Shown: positions 16,193-24,613, counted from the stretch's first letter. The stretch: 64,000 nt of DNA from Lachnospiraceae bacterium (GCA_022767285.1 JALENY010000041.1:1-64000), one strand, 5' to 3'. Notes: a model not told the origin generated them from the sequence alone. Translations and numbers: made by a program.

Positions 16193-16810
16193 ATGAAAAA
16201 GAAAATTGGTATTATGGGAGGCACGTTCGATCCTATTCATATCGGACACCTGATTCTGGGGGAGAAAGCCTATGATCAGTTTGGACTGGACAAAGTGCGC
16301 TTTATGCCGGCAGGCAACCCTCCCCACAAGCGAAACCGAAAGGGCCGGGCCACCGACGAACAGCGTGTGGAAATGGTCCGAATGGCCATATCTTCCAATC
16401 CTCACTTTGAACTTTGCCTGGCAGAGATGAATGAAGACGGATATTCCTATACCTACCGTACACTGGAGCGGTTCCGGGAAGAAAATCCGGAGGAAGAGTA
16501 TTATTTTATCATCGGAGCAGACTCCCTTTTTGATTTTGATATCTGGCGGGAGCCGGGACGGATCTGCAAAGCCTGTACGATCGTTGTAGCCACAAGGAAT
16601 CAGACCAGCAATGAACGGTTGGATCTGACCATGGAACGTATGCGGCAAAAATTTGACGGGACTTTTCTGAAACTGGACACGCCCAATCTGGATATTTCCT
16701 CCAAACACATACGTCAGTGGATTGAGGAAAACCGGACGATTCAGTATTATGTGCCCGATTGTGTAAGAGAATATATTGAAAAATATCAAATGTACAAGGA
16801 TTGTGACTGA
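16193..16810 (+). CDS. nadD: Nicotinate-nucleotide adenylyltransferase
   Basis: 205 residues. It transfers AMP from ATP to nicotinate mononucleotide, giving deamido-NAD, the shared last-but-one step of NAD synthesis. The nucleotidyltransferase motif GGTFDPIHIGHL lies at residues 9-20, with NPPHKR at 43-48 and the C-terminal LDISSKHIRQWI (ISSTxIR-type motif). Length and motif spacing are normal. yqeK starts 1 bp after its stop codon. Confidence 0.97.
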   Translation: MKKKIGIMGGTFDPIHIGHLILGEKAYDQFGLDKVRFMPAGNPPHKRNRKGRATDEQRVEMVRMAISSNPHFELCLAEMNEDGYSYTYRTLERFREENPEEEYYFIIGADSLFDFDIWREPGRICKACTIVVATRNQTSNERLDLTMERMRQKFDGTFLKLDTPNLDISSKHIRQWIEENRTIQYYVPDCVREYIEKYQMYKDCD

Positions 16811-16811
16811 T

Positions 16812-17417
16812 ATGGAAAAAGTAGTTTATGATTTGCAGAAAATGGAAAAGAAGCTGAAAAAATATCTGGATCGGAATCGCTTTATCCATACCCAGGGCGT
16901 TATGTACACCTGCGCGTCTCTGGCTATGGTCCATGATATTGAGCTGGATAAAGCCCAGGTAACCGGACTTCTCCATGACTGTGCAAAATGTATACCAAAT
17001 GATAAAAAACTGAGTATTTGCAAAAAGAATCGTATACCGGTCAGTGAACTGGAAGCAGAAAATCCATTTTTGCTTCATGCCAAACTGGGCGCCTATCTGG
17101 CAGAGAAGAAGTATCATGTAAGTGACCGGGAAATTTTATCTGCCATCACGTGCCACACCACCGGAAAACCGATGATGAGCACTCTGGAAAAAATCGTTTT
17201 TGTTTCAGATTATATTGAGCCCCATCGAAATAAAGCTCCGAATCTCAGTCAGATACGAAAAATGGCTTTTATTGACCTGGACGAATGCGTTTACTTGATT
17301 TTAAGGGATACACTGCACTATTTGAATAACAATCCGAAAACCATCGATACAACAACCGAAGATGCGTTTGTTTACTACAAAGAATTGCATGATGAAAAAC
17401 AGGAGGAAAACAATTGA
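16812..17417 (+). CDS. yqeK: HD-domain hydrolase YqeK
   Basis: 201 residues from the ATG at 16812, almost abutting nadD. YqeK proteins are HD-domain enzymes that hydrolyse Ap4A symmetrically in Firmicutes. The metal-binding residues are visible: H in NRFIHTQGVMYT, HD in GLLHDCAKC, H in LLHAKLGA and D in FVSDYIEPHR. It overlaps rsfS by 4 bp at TTGA, indicating translational coupling. Family assignment is secure; the substrate is taken from characterised relatives. Confidence 0.92.
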   Translation: MEKVVYDLQKMEKKLKKYLDRNRFIHTQGVMYTCASLAMVHDIELDKAQVTGLLHDCAKCIPNDKKLSICKKNRIPVSELEAENPFLLHAKLGAYLAEKKYHVSDREILSAITCHTTGKPMMSTLEKIVFVSDYIEPHRNKAPNLSQIRKMAFIDLDECVYLILRDTLHYLNNNPKTIDTTTEDAFVYYKELHDEKQEENN

Positions 17418-17770
17418 GTCAAAATATAGGAAAAGAAATGGCAGCACTGGCCTGCAGGGCGCTTGAAGAGAAAAAAGCAGTTGATATTAAGGTCATCAAC
17501 ATTGAAAAAGTGTCTACAATTGCCGACTATTTTATCATAGCCAGCGGAAACAATGTAAATCAGGTTCAGGCTATGGTAGATAATGTGGAAGAGACACTGG
17601 GCAAGGCAGGATTTGATCCGAAACAGATAGAAGGATATCATGGTGCATCCTGGGTTCTGATGGATTACGGTGATCTGGTAGTACATGTTTTTGATGAAGA
17701 AAACAGAAGATTCTATGATCTGGAGCGAATCTGGAGAGATGGTTCTCTGGTTGATTACAGAGAATTATAA
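17414..17770 (+). CDS. rsfS: Ribosome silencing factor RsfS
   Basis: 118 residues, starting at TTG after AGGAGG. RsfS binds uL14 and prevents joining of ribosomal subunits when nutrients are short. The hallmark segments are DIKVINIEKVSTIADYFIIA and the C-terminal YGDLVVHVFDEENRRFYDLERIW. It closes the conserved yhbY-nadD-yqeK-rsfS group. Confidence 0.96.
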   Translation: MSQNIGKEMAALACRALEEKKAVDIKVINIEKVSTIADYFIIASGNNVNQVQAMVDNVEETLGKAGFDPKQIEGYHGASWVLMDYGDLVVHVFDEENRRFYDLERIWRDGSLVDYREL

Positions 17771-17805
17771 ACACACATATTTTAATGATGTTTTAATCTA
17801 ATATT

Positions 17806-19029
17806 ATGAATAAGAATAAAAAACTTGTACTTATTTTATTTGCTACGTCTTTGCTGCTTACTGCTGGATGCGGTTTAGGCAATAATGATTATTCTCTAAG
17901 AGATATCTTTGACGAAGAGGATGCCCGGGAGGAAAAACAGCCTGGAATTGAATGGGAGACTGTCCTGGAAGATTCACTGTATGAAAGCCAGGATCCTGAA
18001 CCGTGTCCGGAAGCAGAAATCTCGCAGGTAGAAAACAACTATTACTATATGCAGTTGTCTGAGGAAAACCAGCTCCTCTATCGGCAGATTCTCTATGGTA
18101 TTGAAAATCATCTGCATGATTTCCCAATCGATGCTTCTGACGCTGATACACCACACACGATTTATTATGCAGTTTTATTAGATTATCCTGACTTATTCTG
18201 GATGAATGGTGAATCTACCGTGTGGGAGATTAACAATGGCGAGTCTTATGAACTGGAACTCACCTGCACAATGGAAGAAGAGGAGATTGAAAGCTACAGA
18301 CAGCAAATTGAAATTAATGTAAATGAGTTTCTGAGTATTATCCCGGAGGATGCTGATACCTATACGAAAGTTAAAACTGCATATGAATGGATTATCGGAC
18401 ATACAGATTATCAATCAGACAGTCTCAACAATCAGAATATATTAAGCGTTCTGGTTCAGAATGAGTCTGTTTGTGCTGGATACGCCAAGGCTTTTCAGTA
18501 TCTGATGAACCGCCTTGCAATTCCATGCATTTACGTGGAAGGTTACGCAGATGGGGAACCCCATGCATGGAATATAGTAAATATTGACGGTGTCTATACC
18601 GAGGTGGATTGTACTTGGGGAGAGCCGAATTTTGAAGATGCGGAAATGCATGAAAATGAATCAATTATTTATGATTATCTATGTCTGACCACAGAAGAAC
18701 TGAGCCGCACCCATACGCCCGATCCACCTTATACATATCCGGAGTGTGTTGATACTTCGTATGATTATTACCGGCTGTATGGTACCTATTTTGATGATTA
18801 TGATGAAGATGCACTGATACAGGCCTGCCGGAACACTGTGGATGTGGGCGGCACTCATACATTTTTGAAATTTGCCAGCGAAGACACCTTTTGGCAGGCA
18901 GTAGATGCAATCGACGGAGATGTTCTGGACGATGTGGCGTATGAGAAGATGGAATGGGACGGGCTGGAGGAATACACTTACACATATTACTGCGACGAAG
19001 ATTTGTGGATCATAAAGTTGTTCTGGTGA
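17806..19029 (+). CDS. Transglutaminase-type lipoprotein
   Basis: 407 residues. The signal peptide ends in the lipobox LTAGC (Cys22), so the protein should be anchored on the outer face of the membrane. The next 100 residues are acidic and low in complexity. A transglutaminase-like core lies around residues 185-270: NESVCAGYAKAFQYL gives the nucleophile, GEPHAWNIV the His and YTEVDCTWG the Asp, so the triad is complete. Such secreted proteins are usually peptidases or peptide-binding proteins rather than cross-linkers. No strong ribosome site is seen, and it lies 35 bp after rsfS. The target is unknown. Confidence 0.8.
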   Translation: MNKNKKLVLILFATSLLLTAGCGLGNNDYSLRDIFDEEDAREEKQPGIEWETVLEDSLYESQDPEPCPEAEISQVENNYYYMQLSEENQLLYRQILYGIENHLHDFPIDASDADTPHTIYYAVLLDYPDLFWMNGESTVWEINNGESYELELTCTMEEEEIESYRQQIEINVNEFLSIIPEDADTYTKVKTAYEWIIGHTDYQSDSLNNQNILSVLVQNESVCAGYAKAFQYLMNRLAIPCIYVEGYADGEPHAWNIVNIDGVYTEVDCTWGEPNFEDAEMHENESIIYDYLCLTTEELSRTHTPDPPYTYPECVDTSYDYYRLYGTYFDDYDEDALIQACRNTVDVGGTHTFLKFASEDTFWQAVDAIDGDVLDDVAYEKMEWDGLEEYTYTYYCDEDLWIIKLFW

Positions 19030-19118
19030 TTCGCAAAAATATTGCAGAACAATATACTATAAAGCAATATAATACAGATGAAATACCATAAAGTGACTTA
19101 TCGGTAAATGACATACCC

Positions 19119-19161
19119 AGGCGGTAGATTAACATAAAAAAATTATGTTAATCTACCGCCT
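19119..19161 (+). terminator. Perfect 19-bp hairpin after the lipoprotein gene
   Basis: Arms 19119-19137 and 19143-19161 are exactly complementary, starting AGGCGGTAGATT, with a loop of five A. Only a weak T tract follows. It probably terminates the long operon that ends with the lipoprotein gene. Confidence 0.7.
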
Positions 19162-19215
19162 GTATTCTATTTGAATACAATACAGAATCCTGATTTGATA
19201 AAACCTAAAATGAAA

Positions 19216-19263
19216 AGGAAAAAATTCCCGCAAGAATTTTAATACTTGTTTTCTTGCGGGAAT
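19216..19263 (-). terminator. Terminator of lexA
   Basis: On the minus strand CCCGCAAGAA pairs with TTCTTGCGGG and is followed by AATTTTTTCC. It lies 12 bp after the lexA stop codon. Confidence 0.85.
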
Positions 19264-19274
19264 GCTCTTACGGA

Positions 19275-19898
19275 TCAGTTCATAATTCGAAGCACACCGA
19301 TTACTTTACCAAGAATCTGTAATTCACCATCCGGAACGATAATGGGATCCATAAAATCGTTTTCCGGCTGAAGACGATAGTAACCGTCTTCTTTATAATA
19401 AGTCTTTACTGTGGCTGAATCTTCTACCAGCGCGACAACCATCTCACCATTGCGGGCGTTCTCTCTCTGTTCTACGATTACCTGATCGCCGTCCAGAATA
19501 CCGGCATTGACCATACTTTCGCCTTTTACCCTCAACATAAAGATCTGATTGTTAGGAAGATATTCTGCAGGAATAGGGAAGTAGGTCTCAACATTTTCAA
19601 CTGCCAAAAGCGGCTGACCAGCAGCAACTGAACCAAGCAGAGGGACATTGACAACTTCCCTGCGTGTGAGATTAAAATTATCATCCAGAATCTCAATGGT
19701 TCTCGGCTTCGTAGGATCACGTCGAATGTATCCATTTTTTTCAAGTGTTTCAAGATGAGAGTGGACGGAAGAGGTTGATTTCAAATGCACCGCCTCACAA
19801 ATCTCACGGACTGAAGGTGGAAATCCTTTATTTAAGATTTCTGACTTGATATATTCTAATATTTCCTGCTGCTTTGCAGTGATTTTTCCGTATGCCAT
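19275..19898 (-). CDS. lexA: SOS repressor LexA
   Basis: 207 residues. The N-terminal winged helix includes PSVREICEAVHLKSTSSVHS. The self-cleavage site is Ala93-Gly94 in GSVAAGQP. The serine-lysine dyad is Ser128 (KGESMVNAG) and Lys165 (DSATVKTYYK). RecA-stimulated autocleavage should relieve repression of DNA-damage genes. The start follows GGAGG. The gene is divergent from a LysM protein resembling YneA. The shared upstream region carries several SOS boxes, so lexA is probably autoregulated. Confidence 0.98.
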   Translation of the reverse strand: MAYGKITAKQQEILEYIKSEILNKGFPPSVREICEAVHLKSTSSVHSHLETLEKNGYIRRDPTKPRTIEILDDNFNLTRREVVNVPLLGSVAAGQPLLAVENVETYFPIPAEYLPNNQIFMLRVKGESMVNAGILDGDQVIVEQRENARNGEMVVALVEDSATVKTYYKEDGYYRLQPENDFMDPIIVPDGELQILGKVIGVLRIMN

Positions 19899-19975
19899 AT
19901 ATTACATACCTCCGTATTTGTTACTTCAATAATATCATAATATCACAGCAAATCCCAAAATGCAAACATATATTC

Positions 19976-20070
19976 CGAAAATTTGTTCGAAATTTTTGCG
20001 TAAATGATTGACAAACATTTGTTCCTGTTGTAATATATATTCAGAACAAACGTTCCCGAACATACGATTG
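19976..20070. promoter_or_regulatory. SOS-box cluster between lexA and the YneA-like gene
   Basis: Four sites resemble the Firmicutes LexA box (CGAAC-N4-GTTCG): CGAAAATTTGTTCG at 19976-19989, CAAACATTTGTTCC at 20012-20025, GAACAAACGTTC at 20044-20055 and a half site CGAACATACG at 20057-20066. The second lies inside the spacer of a plus-strand promoter (TTGACA 20008-20013, TAATAT 20031-20036, 17-bp spacer). The first lies close to a minus-strand promoter for lexA (TTGCAT, 17 bp, TATTAT). LexA should therefore repress both genes. Confidence 0.85.
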
Positions 20071-20178
20071 CAATTTGTATATTTGAAAATAGACCGGGAC
20101 AACCTTGAGACATCATCTGTTATGATAAGTTGCAGCTTTACTTAATGAGTAAATCACCATTTTGTAAGTCTCTTGGCA

Positions 20179-20203
20179 TTCAGAATGCGTTGGACTTGAC
20201 ATT
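20179..20203 (+). repeat. 25-bp exact copy of a recombinase-gene segment
   Basis: Starts TTCAGAATGCGTT and ends GGACTTGACATT, identical to 21647-21671 inside the tyrosine recombinase gene and in the same orientation. Just before it, GGCATT also matches the recombinase sequence if 7 nt are skipped. The copy lies in the leader of the YneA-like gene. Confidence 0.85.
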
Positions 20204-20254
20204 ATTGTACAAAAGGATTGCAGTTCGGCTGCATACATGAGGAGGTATGGCCGT

Positions 20255-20617
20255 ATGAAAAGAAAAGAAGAGAGTCGTGTAAATAAACTGGTTAAGAGAA
20301 ATCGGAGAAGAAAGGCACGCAGGGCGTTTATGAGTGCCTTCTTATTATCTGCGTTTATATTCTGTGTTGCCTTTGCCGGACTGAAAGCCGGAGCCATCAG
20401 CACAAATGCCAAAAATACGAATCCGGAAGGTTCAGCCAAACAATATAAGAGTGTTATGGTTGAACGCGACGACTGTCTCTGGGATATTGCAGATCGCTAT
20501 ATGGGACGCGGATATTCCGACAAACGCGTTTATATTGAAGAAGTACGGCAGATTAATAATCTAACCAGTGATGAACTTCATTTTGGTTCTTATTTGTGCG
20601 TACCGTATTATGAATAA
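20255..20617 (+). CDS. LysM membrane protein, YneA-like SOS division inhibitor
   Basis: 120 residues from the ATG at 20255 (AGGAGG at 20240-20245; the ATG at 20237 overlaps that site). A very basic N-terminus (KRNRRRKARR) is followed by one membrane helix around residues 27-47 and a C-terminal LysM-type domain (VERDDCLWDIADRYMGRG, VRQINNLTSDELHFGSYLCVP). This is the architecture of Bacillus YneA, which blocks division during the SOS response, and the gene is divergent from lexA behind SOS boxes. The role is inferred from architecture and position; sequence identity to YneA was not measured. Confidence 0.78.
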   Translation: MKRKEESRVNKLVKRNRRRKARRAFMSAFLLSAFIFCVAFAGLKAGAISTNAKNTNPEGSAKQYKSVMVERDDCLWDIADRYMGRGYSDKRVYIEEVRQINNLTSDELHFGSYLCVPYYE

Positions 20618-20730
20618 ATTGCATACCTCAATTATGGTGCATGATATAACTGATGTGTATCGAAATTATGCGATGACAATAGATTTGTTATAATCCCCGA
20701 ACGATTTTCCCCAAATCGTTTCACCTCCGA

Positions 20731-20779
20731 AACTGCTGTGATTTGGATATAAGCCATGTATGAGTCACAGCAGTTTTTT
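20731..20779 (+). terminator. Terminator after the YneA-like gene
   Basis: AACTGCTGTGA (20731-20741) pairs with TCACAGCAGTT (20765-20775), followed by a T run. It separates the SOS gene from the recombinase. The rest of 20618-21038 holds the recombinase promoter and an AT-rich leader of about 130 nt with no recognisable gene. Confidence 0.85.
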
Positions 20780-20870
20780 CGTTTCATCAGTGATGAAATA
20801 AGATATAGTAATTTGTAGACGATTGTAACTGATATATATCTATACGACAAACACATGTTTTTCAAATAGA

Positions 20871-20899
20871 TTGACATGCATTTATCCATATGATATACT
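20871..20899 (+). promoter_or_regulatory. Promoter of the tyrosine recombinase
   Basis: TTGACA at 20871-20876 and TATACT at 20894-20899 with a 17-bp spacer. No SOS box is seen at this promoter. Confidence 0.75.
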
Positions 20900-21038
20900 A
20901 TATATATCCATTATTAATAATTTCATTATATAAATATAACGCGGATTTGGATTATAAACTTTGATTGTATTGTACTTTTTCTTGGATATCTTAGCTATTA
21001 ATACTATTTATTATTTCCCATTTATGGAGGTTTTCTAT

Positions 21039-22100
21039 TTGGCACGCGAACGAATTACATATCATGAAGAAAATGATGTAAAACAGACTTTAAAACTCCG
21101 TGAGGTCCTGGGCACCATGCCCCCGTTTGTAAAAGATTATTTCCGCGGTATTGAACCAACCACAACCACTCGAACCAGAATTTCGTATGCTTATGACATC
21201 CGTATTTTCTTTCAATTCCTGTTGGATCAAAACCCTCATTTTAAAAACTATTCGCTGTCAGATTTTAAAGTATCTGACTTAGACCTGATAAAGGCTCTTG
21301 ACATTGAGGAATATATGGAATATCTGAAGGTTTACAAAGATCCGGATGAAACACTGAAAACAAATGGAGAACGGGGCTTAAAGCGAAAAATGTCAGCTCT
21401 TAGGAGCTTTTATGCATATTATTACAAAAAAGAAATGATTCAGACCAATCCAACAGTTCTGGTTGATATGCCAAAACTTCACGAAAAGGCTATCATACGT
21501 TTGGACACAGACGAAGTGGCTATGCTTCTGGATTATATTGAACATTGCGGGGATTCCCTGACCGGTCAAAAGAAAGTTTACTATGAAAAGACCAAAGAAC
21601 GGGATCTGGCTCTTGTTACGTTGCTTCTCGGCACCGGCATTCGTGTTTCAGAATGCGTTGGACTTGACATTGAAGACGTGGATTTCCGAAATAATGGCAT
21701 CAAGGTTTTTCGTAAAGGCGGCAAGGAGATGATCGTCTATTTTGGAGATGAGGTCGAGGATGCATTAAAAAAGTATATCGAAGTGCGCAAAGGCATCACT
21801 CCTGTAGCAGGCCACGAACATGCACTCTTCTATTCTACCCAGCGCAAACGAATCGGGGTTCAGGCTGTTGAGAATCTTGTCAAAAAGTATACAAAAGCCA
21901 TCACTACCACAAAAAAGATCACACCTCACAAGCTCCGCAGTACCTATGGAACCTCATTATATCAGGAAACCGGCGATATCTATCTGGTAGCTGACGTTCT
22001 GGGACATAGCGATGTCAATACTACCAGAAAGCATTATGCTGCTATGGATGACAGCCGCAGGCGCCAAGCCGCCCATGCCGTGCGCATGCGTGAGCAATAA
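21039..22100 (+). CDS. XerC/XerD-like tyrosine recombinase
   Basis: 353 residues from the TTG at 21039, which has TGGAGG ahead. A longer hydrophobic in-frame stretch upstream lacks a ribosome site. The N-terminal SAM-like core-binding domain spans residues 1-130. The catalytic domain has Arg in GTGIRVSECVGLD, Lys in FRKGGKEM, His and Arg in TPHKLRSTYGTSLY, His in LGHSDVNTTRKHY and Tyr in that same segment, so all catalytic residues are present. It is a chromosomal Xer-type enzyme, or a relative, rather than a phage integrase, since no phage genes flank it. A 25-bp piece of its coding sequence recurs upstream at 20179. Confidence 0.9.
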   Translation: MARERITYHEENDVKQTLKLREVLGTMPPFVKDYFRGIEPTTTTRTRISYAYDIRIFFQFLLDQNPHFKNYSLSDFKVSDLDLIKALDIEEYMEYLKVYKDPDETLKTNGERGLKRKMSALRSFYAYYYKKEMIQTNPTVLVDMPKLHEKAIIRLDTDEVAMLLDYIEHCGDSLTGQKKVYYEKTKERDLALVTLLLGTGIRVSECVGLDIEDVDFRNNGIKVFRKGGKEMIVYFGDEVEDALKKYIEVRKGITPVAGHEHALFYSTQRKRIGVQAVENLVKKYTKAITTTKKITPHKLRSTYGTSLYQETGDIYLVADVLGHSDVNTTRKHYAAMDDSRRRQAAHAVRMREQ

Positions 22101-22212
22101 TTTGAACAAGTTAACATAATATTATTATGTAAATTATTAATGCCTAATTGTAATAATATGAATAAAGGCTTATTCCGATATCCTGCATTAGAAATATCAT
22201 TGCTGCATCATC

Positions 22213-22264
22213 CAAAAATCCCCATCTGATGGCAGTTTCGTTTGCATACAGATAGGGATTTTGT
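22213..22264 (+). terminator. Terminator after the recombinase
   Basis: AAAATCCCCATCTG pairs with CAGATAGGGATTTT with one mismatch and a short T-containing tail. A and T runs on both sides suggest it may work for the minus-strand remnant as well. Confidence 0.75.
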
Positions 22265-22332
22265 TATAACCTTATAAAAGTAAATTATTGTCTAGTCTTA
22301 AAAGCAGTTCATGTGTGTTCCTTCATTCCGTT

Positions 22333-22815
22333 TTACGGAAGCAGTTTATGTGCTCCTGCAATAACCGGCCATCTCTCACATAACTCAAATGCTTCTACAT
22401 ACTGCACATTCGGAGTACCACACATAGATGCATAATACTCATTCTCGTTCTTCAGAATATCATTGTAAGATACACCAAATGCATCACGGCACCAATCTCC
22501 CTGCTGGGAATCATGGCACTTGAACATATTCATTTTATCTTCAAATTCTTCTGAAATATCCACAAAATACTGCGGGTGATAATTGCTGCACATACCACCA
22601 AGCGGTGTACAATAAAACAGAGGCGGAATATGGTCAATAATATCATGCTCCGTTTTGCTTGCTTTTACAGTTGCCAGTACACGTGCCTGAAATGCCAGAT
22701 ATCCGGTCATATCATGATCCTGATTGTAATCTCTCATTCCGGCAGGCGGGGCAAGAATAACATCCGGTCTTGCAATACGTACGGCCTCGATAAATTTACG
22801 CCTCTTTACCTGTGC
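22333..22815 (-). pseudogene. PIG-L-type deacetylase, C-terminal remnant
   Basis: The recognisable part starts near RRKFIEAVRIARPDVILAPP and continues through MRDYNQDHDMTG, LFYCTPLGGMCSNYHPQYF and AFELCERWPVIAGAHKLLP. PDVILAPP and DYNQDHDMTG resemble the second half of PIG-L/LmbE N-acetylglucosaminyl deacetylases, where the HPDH-type motif helps bind metal. The N-terminal half, with the first metal motif (typically AHPDD), is missing. The frame stays open to 22968, but that part looks like the antisense of the neighbouring remnant. I judge it a truncated pseudogene ending at the 22800 junction. Confidence 0.6.
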
Positions 22816-23004
22816 CCTCTGGTGGATGAGAAACTGGATTACGAGAAAGTTTTTGCACCTGTTCTGAATAATGGTGCGGTCCTGATCCGTAATACTACAG
22901 TTTTTACCGCCTATGCCAAACTGGTTTACGGTTATGGAGACCGTCGGTTTCGGGAATATCTGAATCACAATTATGTATTCGAAGATATTACCAATATCCT
23001 TTGA
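22797..23004 (+). pseudogene. Unidentified gene, C-terminal remnant
   Basis: A protein-like segment of about 70 residues (LYLCPLVDEKLDYEKVFAPV, IRNTTVFTAYAKLVYGYGDR, REYLNHNYVFEDITNIL) with no ribosome site or start near its beginning. A strong hairpin follows 10 bp after its stop codon, as at a real gene end. I do not recognise the family. It lies back to back with the PIG-L remnant, so both genes have lost their 5' parts at the same junction near 22800. Confidence 0.5.
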
Positions 23005-23013
23005 AGTTTATAT

Positions 23014-23060
23014 ACCAAAACAGGAAAGAGCCCGCAGTTCGTGCCCTTTCCTGTTTTGGT
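23014..23060. terminator. Hairpin terminator between the remnant and the AI-2E gene
   Basis: ACCAAAACAGGAAAG pairs with CTTTCCTGTTTTGGT, 15 bp. It follows the plus-strand remnant closely and lies about 75 bp beyond the stop of the minus-strand AI-2E family gene, so it may serve both. Confidence 0.7.
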
Positions 23061-23135
23061 TAATTCAGAAATATTTTATCTTTTCACATTAATGTGTATC
23101 TTTCTGAATGATATTATGATTCGCTTGTACAGAGT

Positions 23136-24542
23136 TTACTTGTATTCATTATCATTTTCCTGTTTTTTATTCGTATCAGCCGCTTGCGTGATATCATGAT
23201 CAGACGCACTTTTTCCCGTATACCGCTTTGCACGACGCTCCTGCTTTGCCTGTTTGTCTTCATTCGTTTCCCGATAAAGTTTATCCGGACCGCCCTTTTG
23301 TTGGTTCCGGGGTATGATTTTCATGGTGACCGGATCGATTCCTTCCAGATCTTTATACAATTCCAAAGAGTTCGGAATCTCTTTCTCCTGAATTCTCCGT
23401 TCCATCCATTCCTGACAAAAGGCGATGATGACTGCACAGACAGGAACACCGACAAACATTCCAAACACGCCGAAGAAGCCGCCGCCGATGATAATGGCTA
23501 CCACCACCATAAAGCTGGATACACCCGTAGAGTTTCCCAGTATCTTCGGTCCGATAAAATTGCCGTCAAGCTGCTGAAGAATCAGCACGAACAAAATAAA
23601 ATACAGGCACTGTTTGGGGTCTACCACAAGAATCAGGAAGGCACTCGGAACCGCCCCCAGAAACGGACCGAAAAACGGAATGATGTTCGTAACGCCGACG
23701 ATCACACTGATCAGCAGAGAATAGGGGGTTTTAAGAAACGAAGTGCCGATATAACAGAGAACACCGATAATAGCTGAGTCTATCAGCTTCCCGATGATGA
23801 AACTGCCGAATTTTTCGTCAGTAAAACGCATATTATGGATAACTTTGTTTCCAAACGGCACACCGCACACCGCATAGAGAATCCTCTTTGCTCTGGCTGC
23901 ATAATTTTCTTTTCCATAAAGAATATAGATGGAAATCAGGGTTCCGATCAGAATATTCTTCAGGAAAATCAACATATCGAACACACCGGAAGAAAGATTG
24001 CCGATAATGGAATTGATCTGCGGCATAAATACGCCGGTCAGCCAGTTCTGAGCTGTCTGGGAATATTTTTCCAAAAGGCTGATGGTATTCTGGTCCCATG
24101 CTTCGCTGTCATGAAAGGCGTTGGTCAGCAGGTGAACCAGATTATCTGCATAACGAGGAAAATTCTCAACCACATTGGAAATGCTGGCAATGACTTCCGG
24201 AATAAGCATGGCCATCAATCCGTAGATACACAAAATGGCAAGCAGCAGGGAAATAATAATGGAGGCAAGACGAAGTATCGAACGCACTTTATCCGATACA
24301 TTCCATTTCTGCTTCTTGCAGAAATTATGGATCAGGTTTTCTATCGTATTCATCAGGGGATTCAGCAGATATGCAATGATGCCGCCGTAAATCAGCGGAT
24401 TCAGCACGGAAATAATTTTCCCGATACCTCTGACGATAGTACCCATCTGAAAGATAAGAAAATAAAAAAGTACCCCTGCAACAATGACGAAAAATGCAGT
24501 CACACCCCAGTAGATATATTTTTTGTCCCAGTTAAATTTCAT
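23136..24542 (-). CDS. AI-2E/PerM family membrane protein
   Basis: 468 residues with seven to eight hydrophobic segments. The family pattern is clear: a paired N-terminal hairpin (IYWGVTAFFVIVAGVLFYFL, LNPLIYGGIIAYLLNPLMN), a long amphipathic middle, then GVTNIIPFFGPFLGAVPSAF and DGNFIGPKILGNSTGVSSF, the signature of AI-2E/TqsA/YdiK proteins. Members include autoinducer-2 and Na+ or Li+/H+ exporters, so the substrate here is undefined. The C-terminal 60 residues are polar and charged. Its start and that of the plus-strand ttcA-like gene share a mirror-image promoter region. Confidence 0.88.
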   Translation of the reverse strand: MKFNWDKKYIYWGVTAFFVIVAGVLFYFLIFQMGTIVRGIGKIISVLNPLIYGGIIAYLLNPLMNTIENLIHNFCKKQKWNVSDKVRSILRLASIIISLLLAILCIYGLMAMLIPEVIASISNVVENFPRYADNLVHLLTNAFHDSEAWDQNTISLLEKYSQTAQNWLTGVFMPQINSIIGNLSSGVFDMLIFLKNILIGTLISIYILYGKENYAARAKRILYAVCGVPFGNKVIHNMRFTDEKFGSFIIGKLIDSAIIGVLCYIGTSFLKTPYSLLISVIVGVTNIIPFFGPFLGAVPSAFLILVVDPKQCLYFILFVLILQQLDGNFIGPKILGNSTGVSSFMVVVAIIIGGGFFGVFGMFVGVPVCAVIIAFCQEWMERRIQEKEIPNSLELYKDLEGIDPVTMKIIPRNQQKGGPDKLYRETNEDKQAKQERRAKRYTGKSASDHDITQAADTNKKQENDNEYK

Positions 24543-24577
24543 ATATGATCCCTGCCCGAATTCTTCATATCGATGTT

Positions 24578-24613
24578 TTCATTATAGCATACAGAAAAAT
24601 GATGTGCTATAAT
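24578..24613. promoter_or_regulatory. Divergent extended -10 promoters
   Basis: TGCTATAAT occurs on the plus strand at 24605-24613 and again on the minus strand at 24589-24581, facing outward. Each is an extended -10 element, so the ttcA-like gene and the AI-2E family gene can be started from one 33-bp region. Confidence 0.55.

Noticed and set aside
20961-21038. Hydrophobic N-terminal extension of the recombinase
   Set aside because: The upstream TTG has no ribosome site, while the TTG at 21039 follows TGGAGG, and Xer-type proteins have no such extension.
21039-22100. Phage integrase marking a prophage or integrative element
   Set aside because: No phage or conjugation genes, no tRNA target and no att-like repeats bounding an element. 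Gene context is lexA-type housekeeping.
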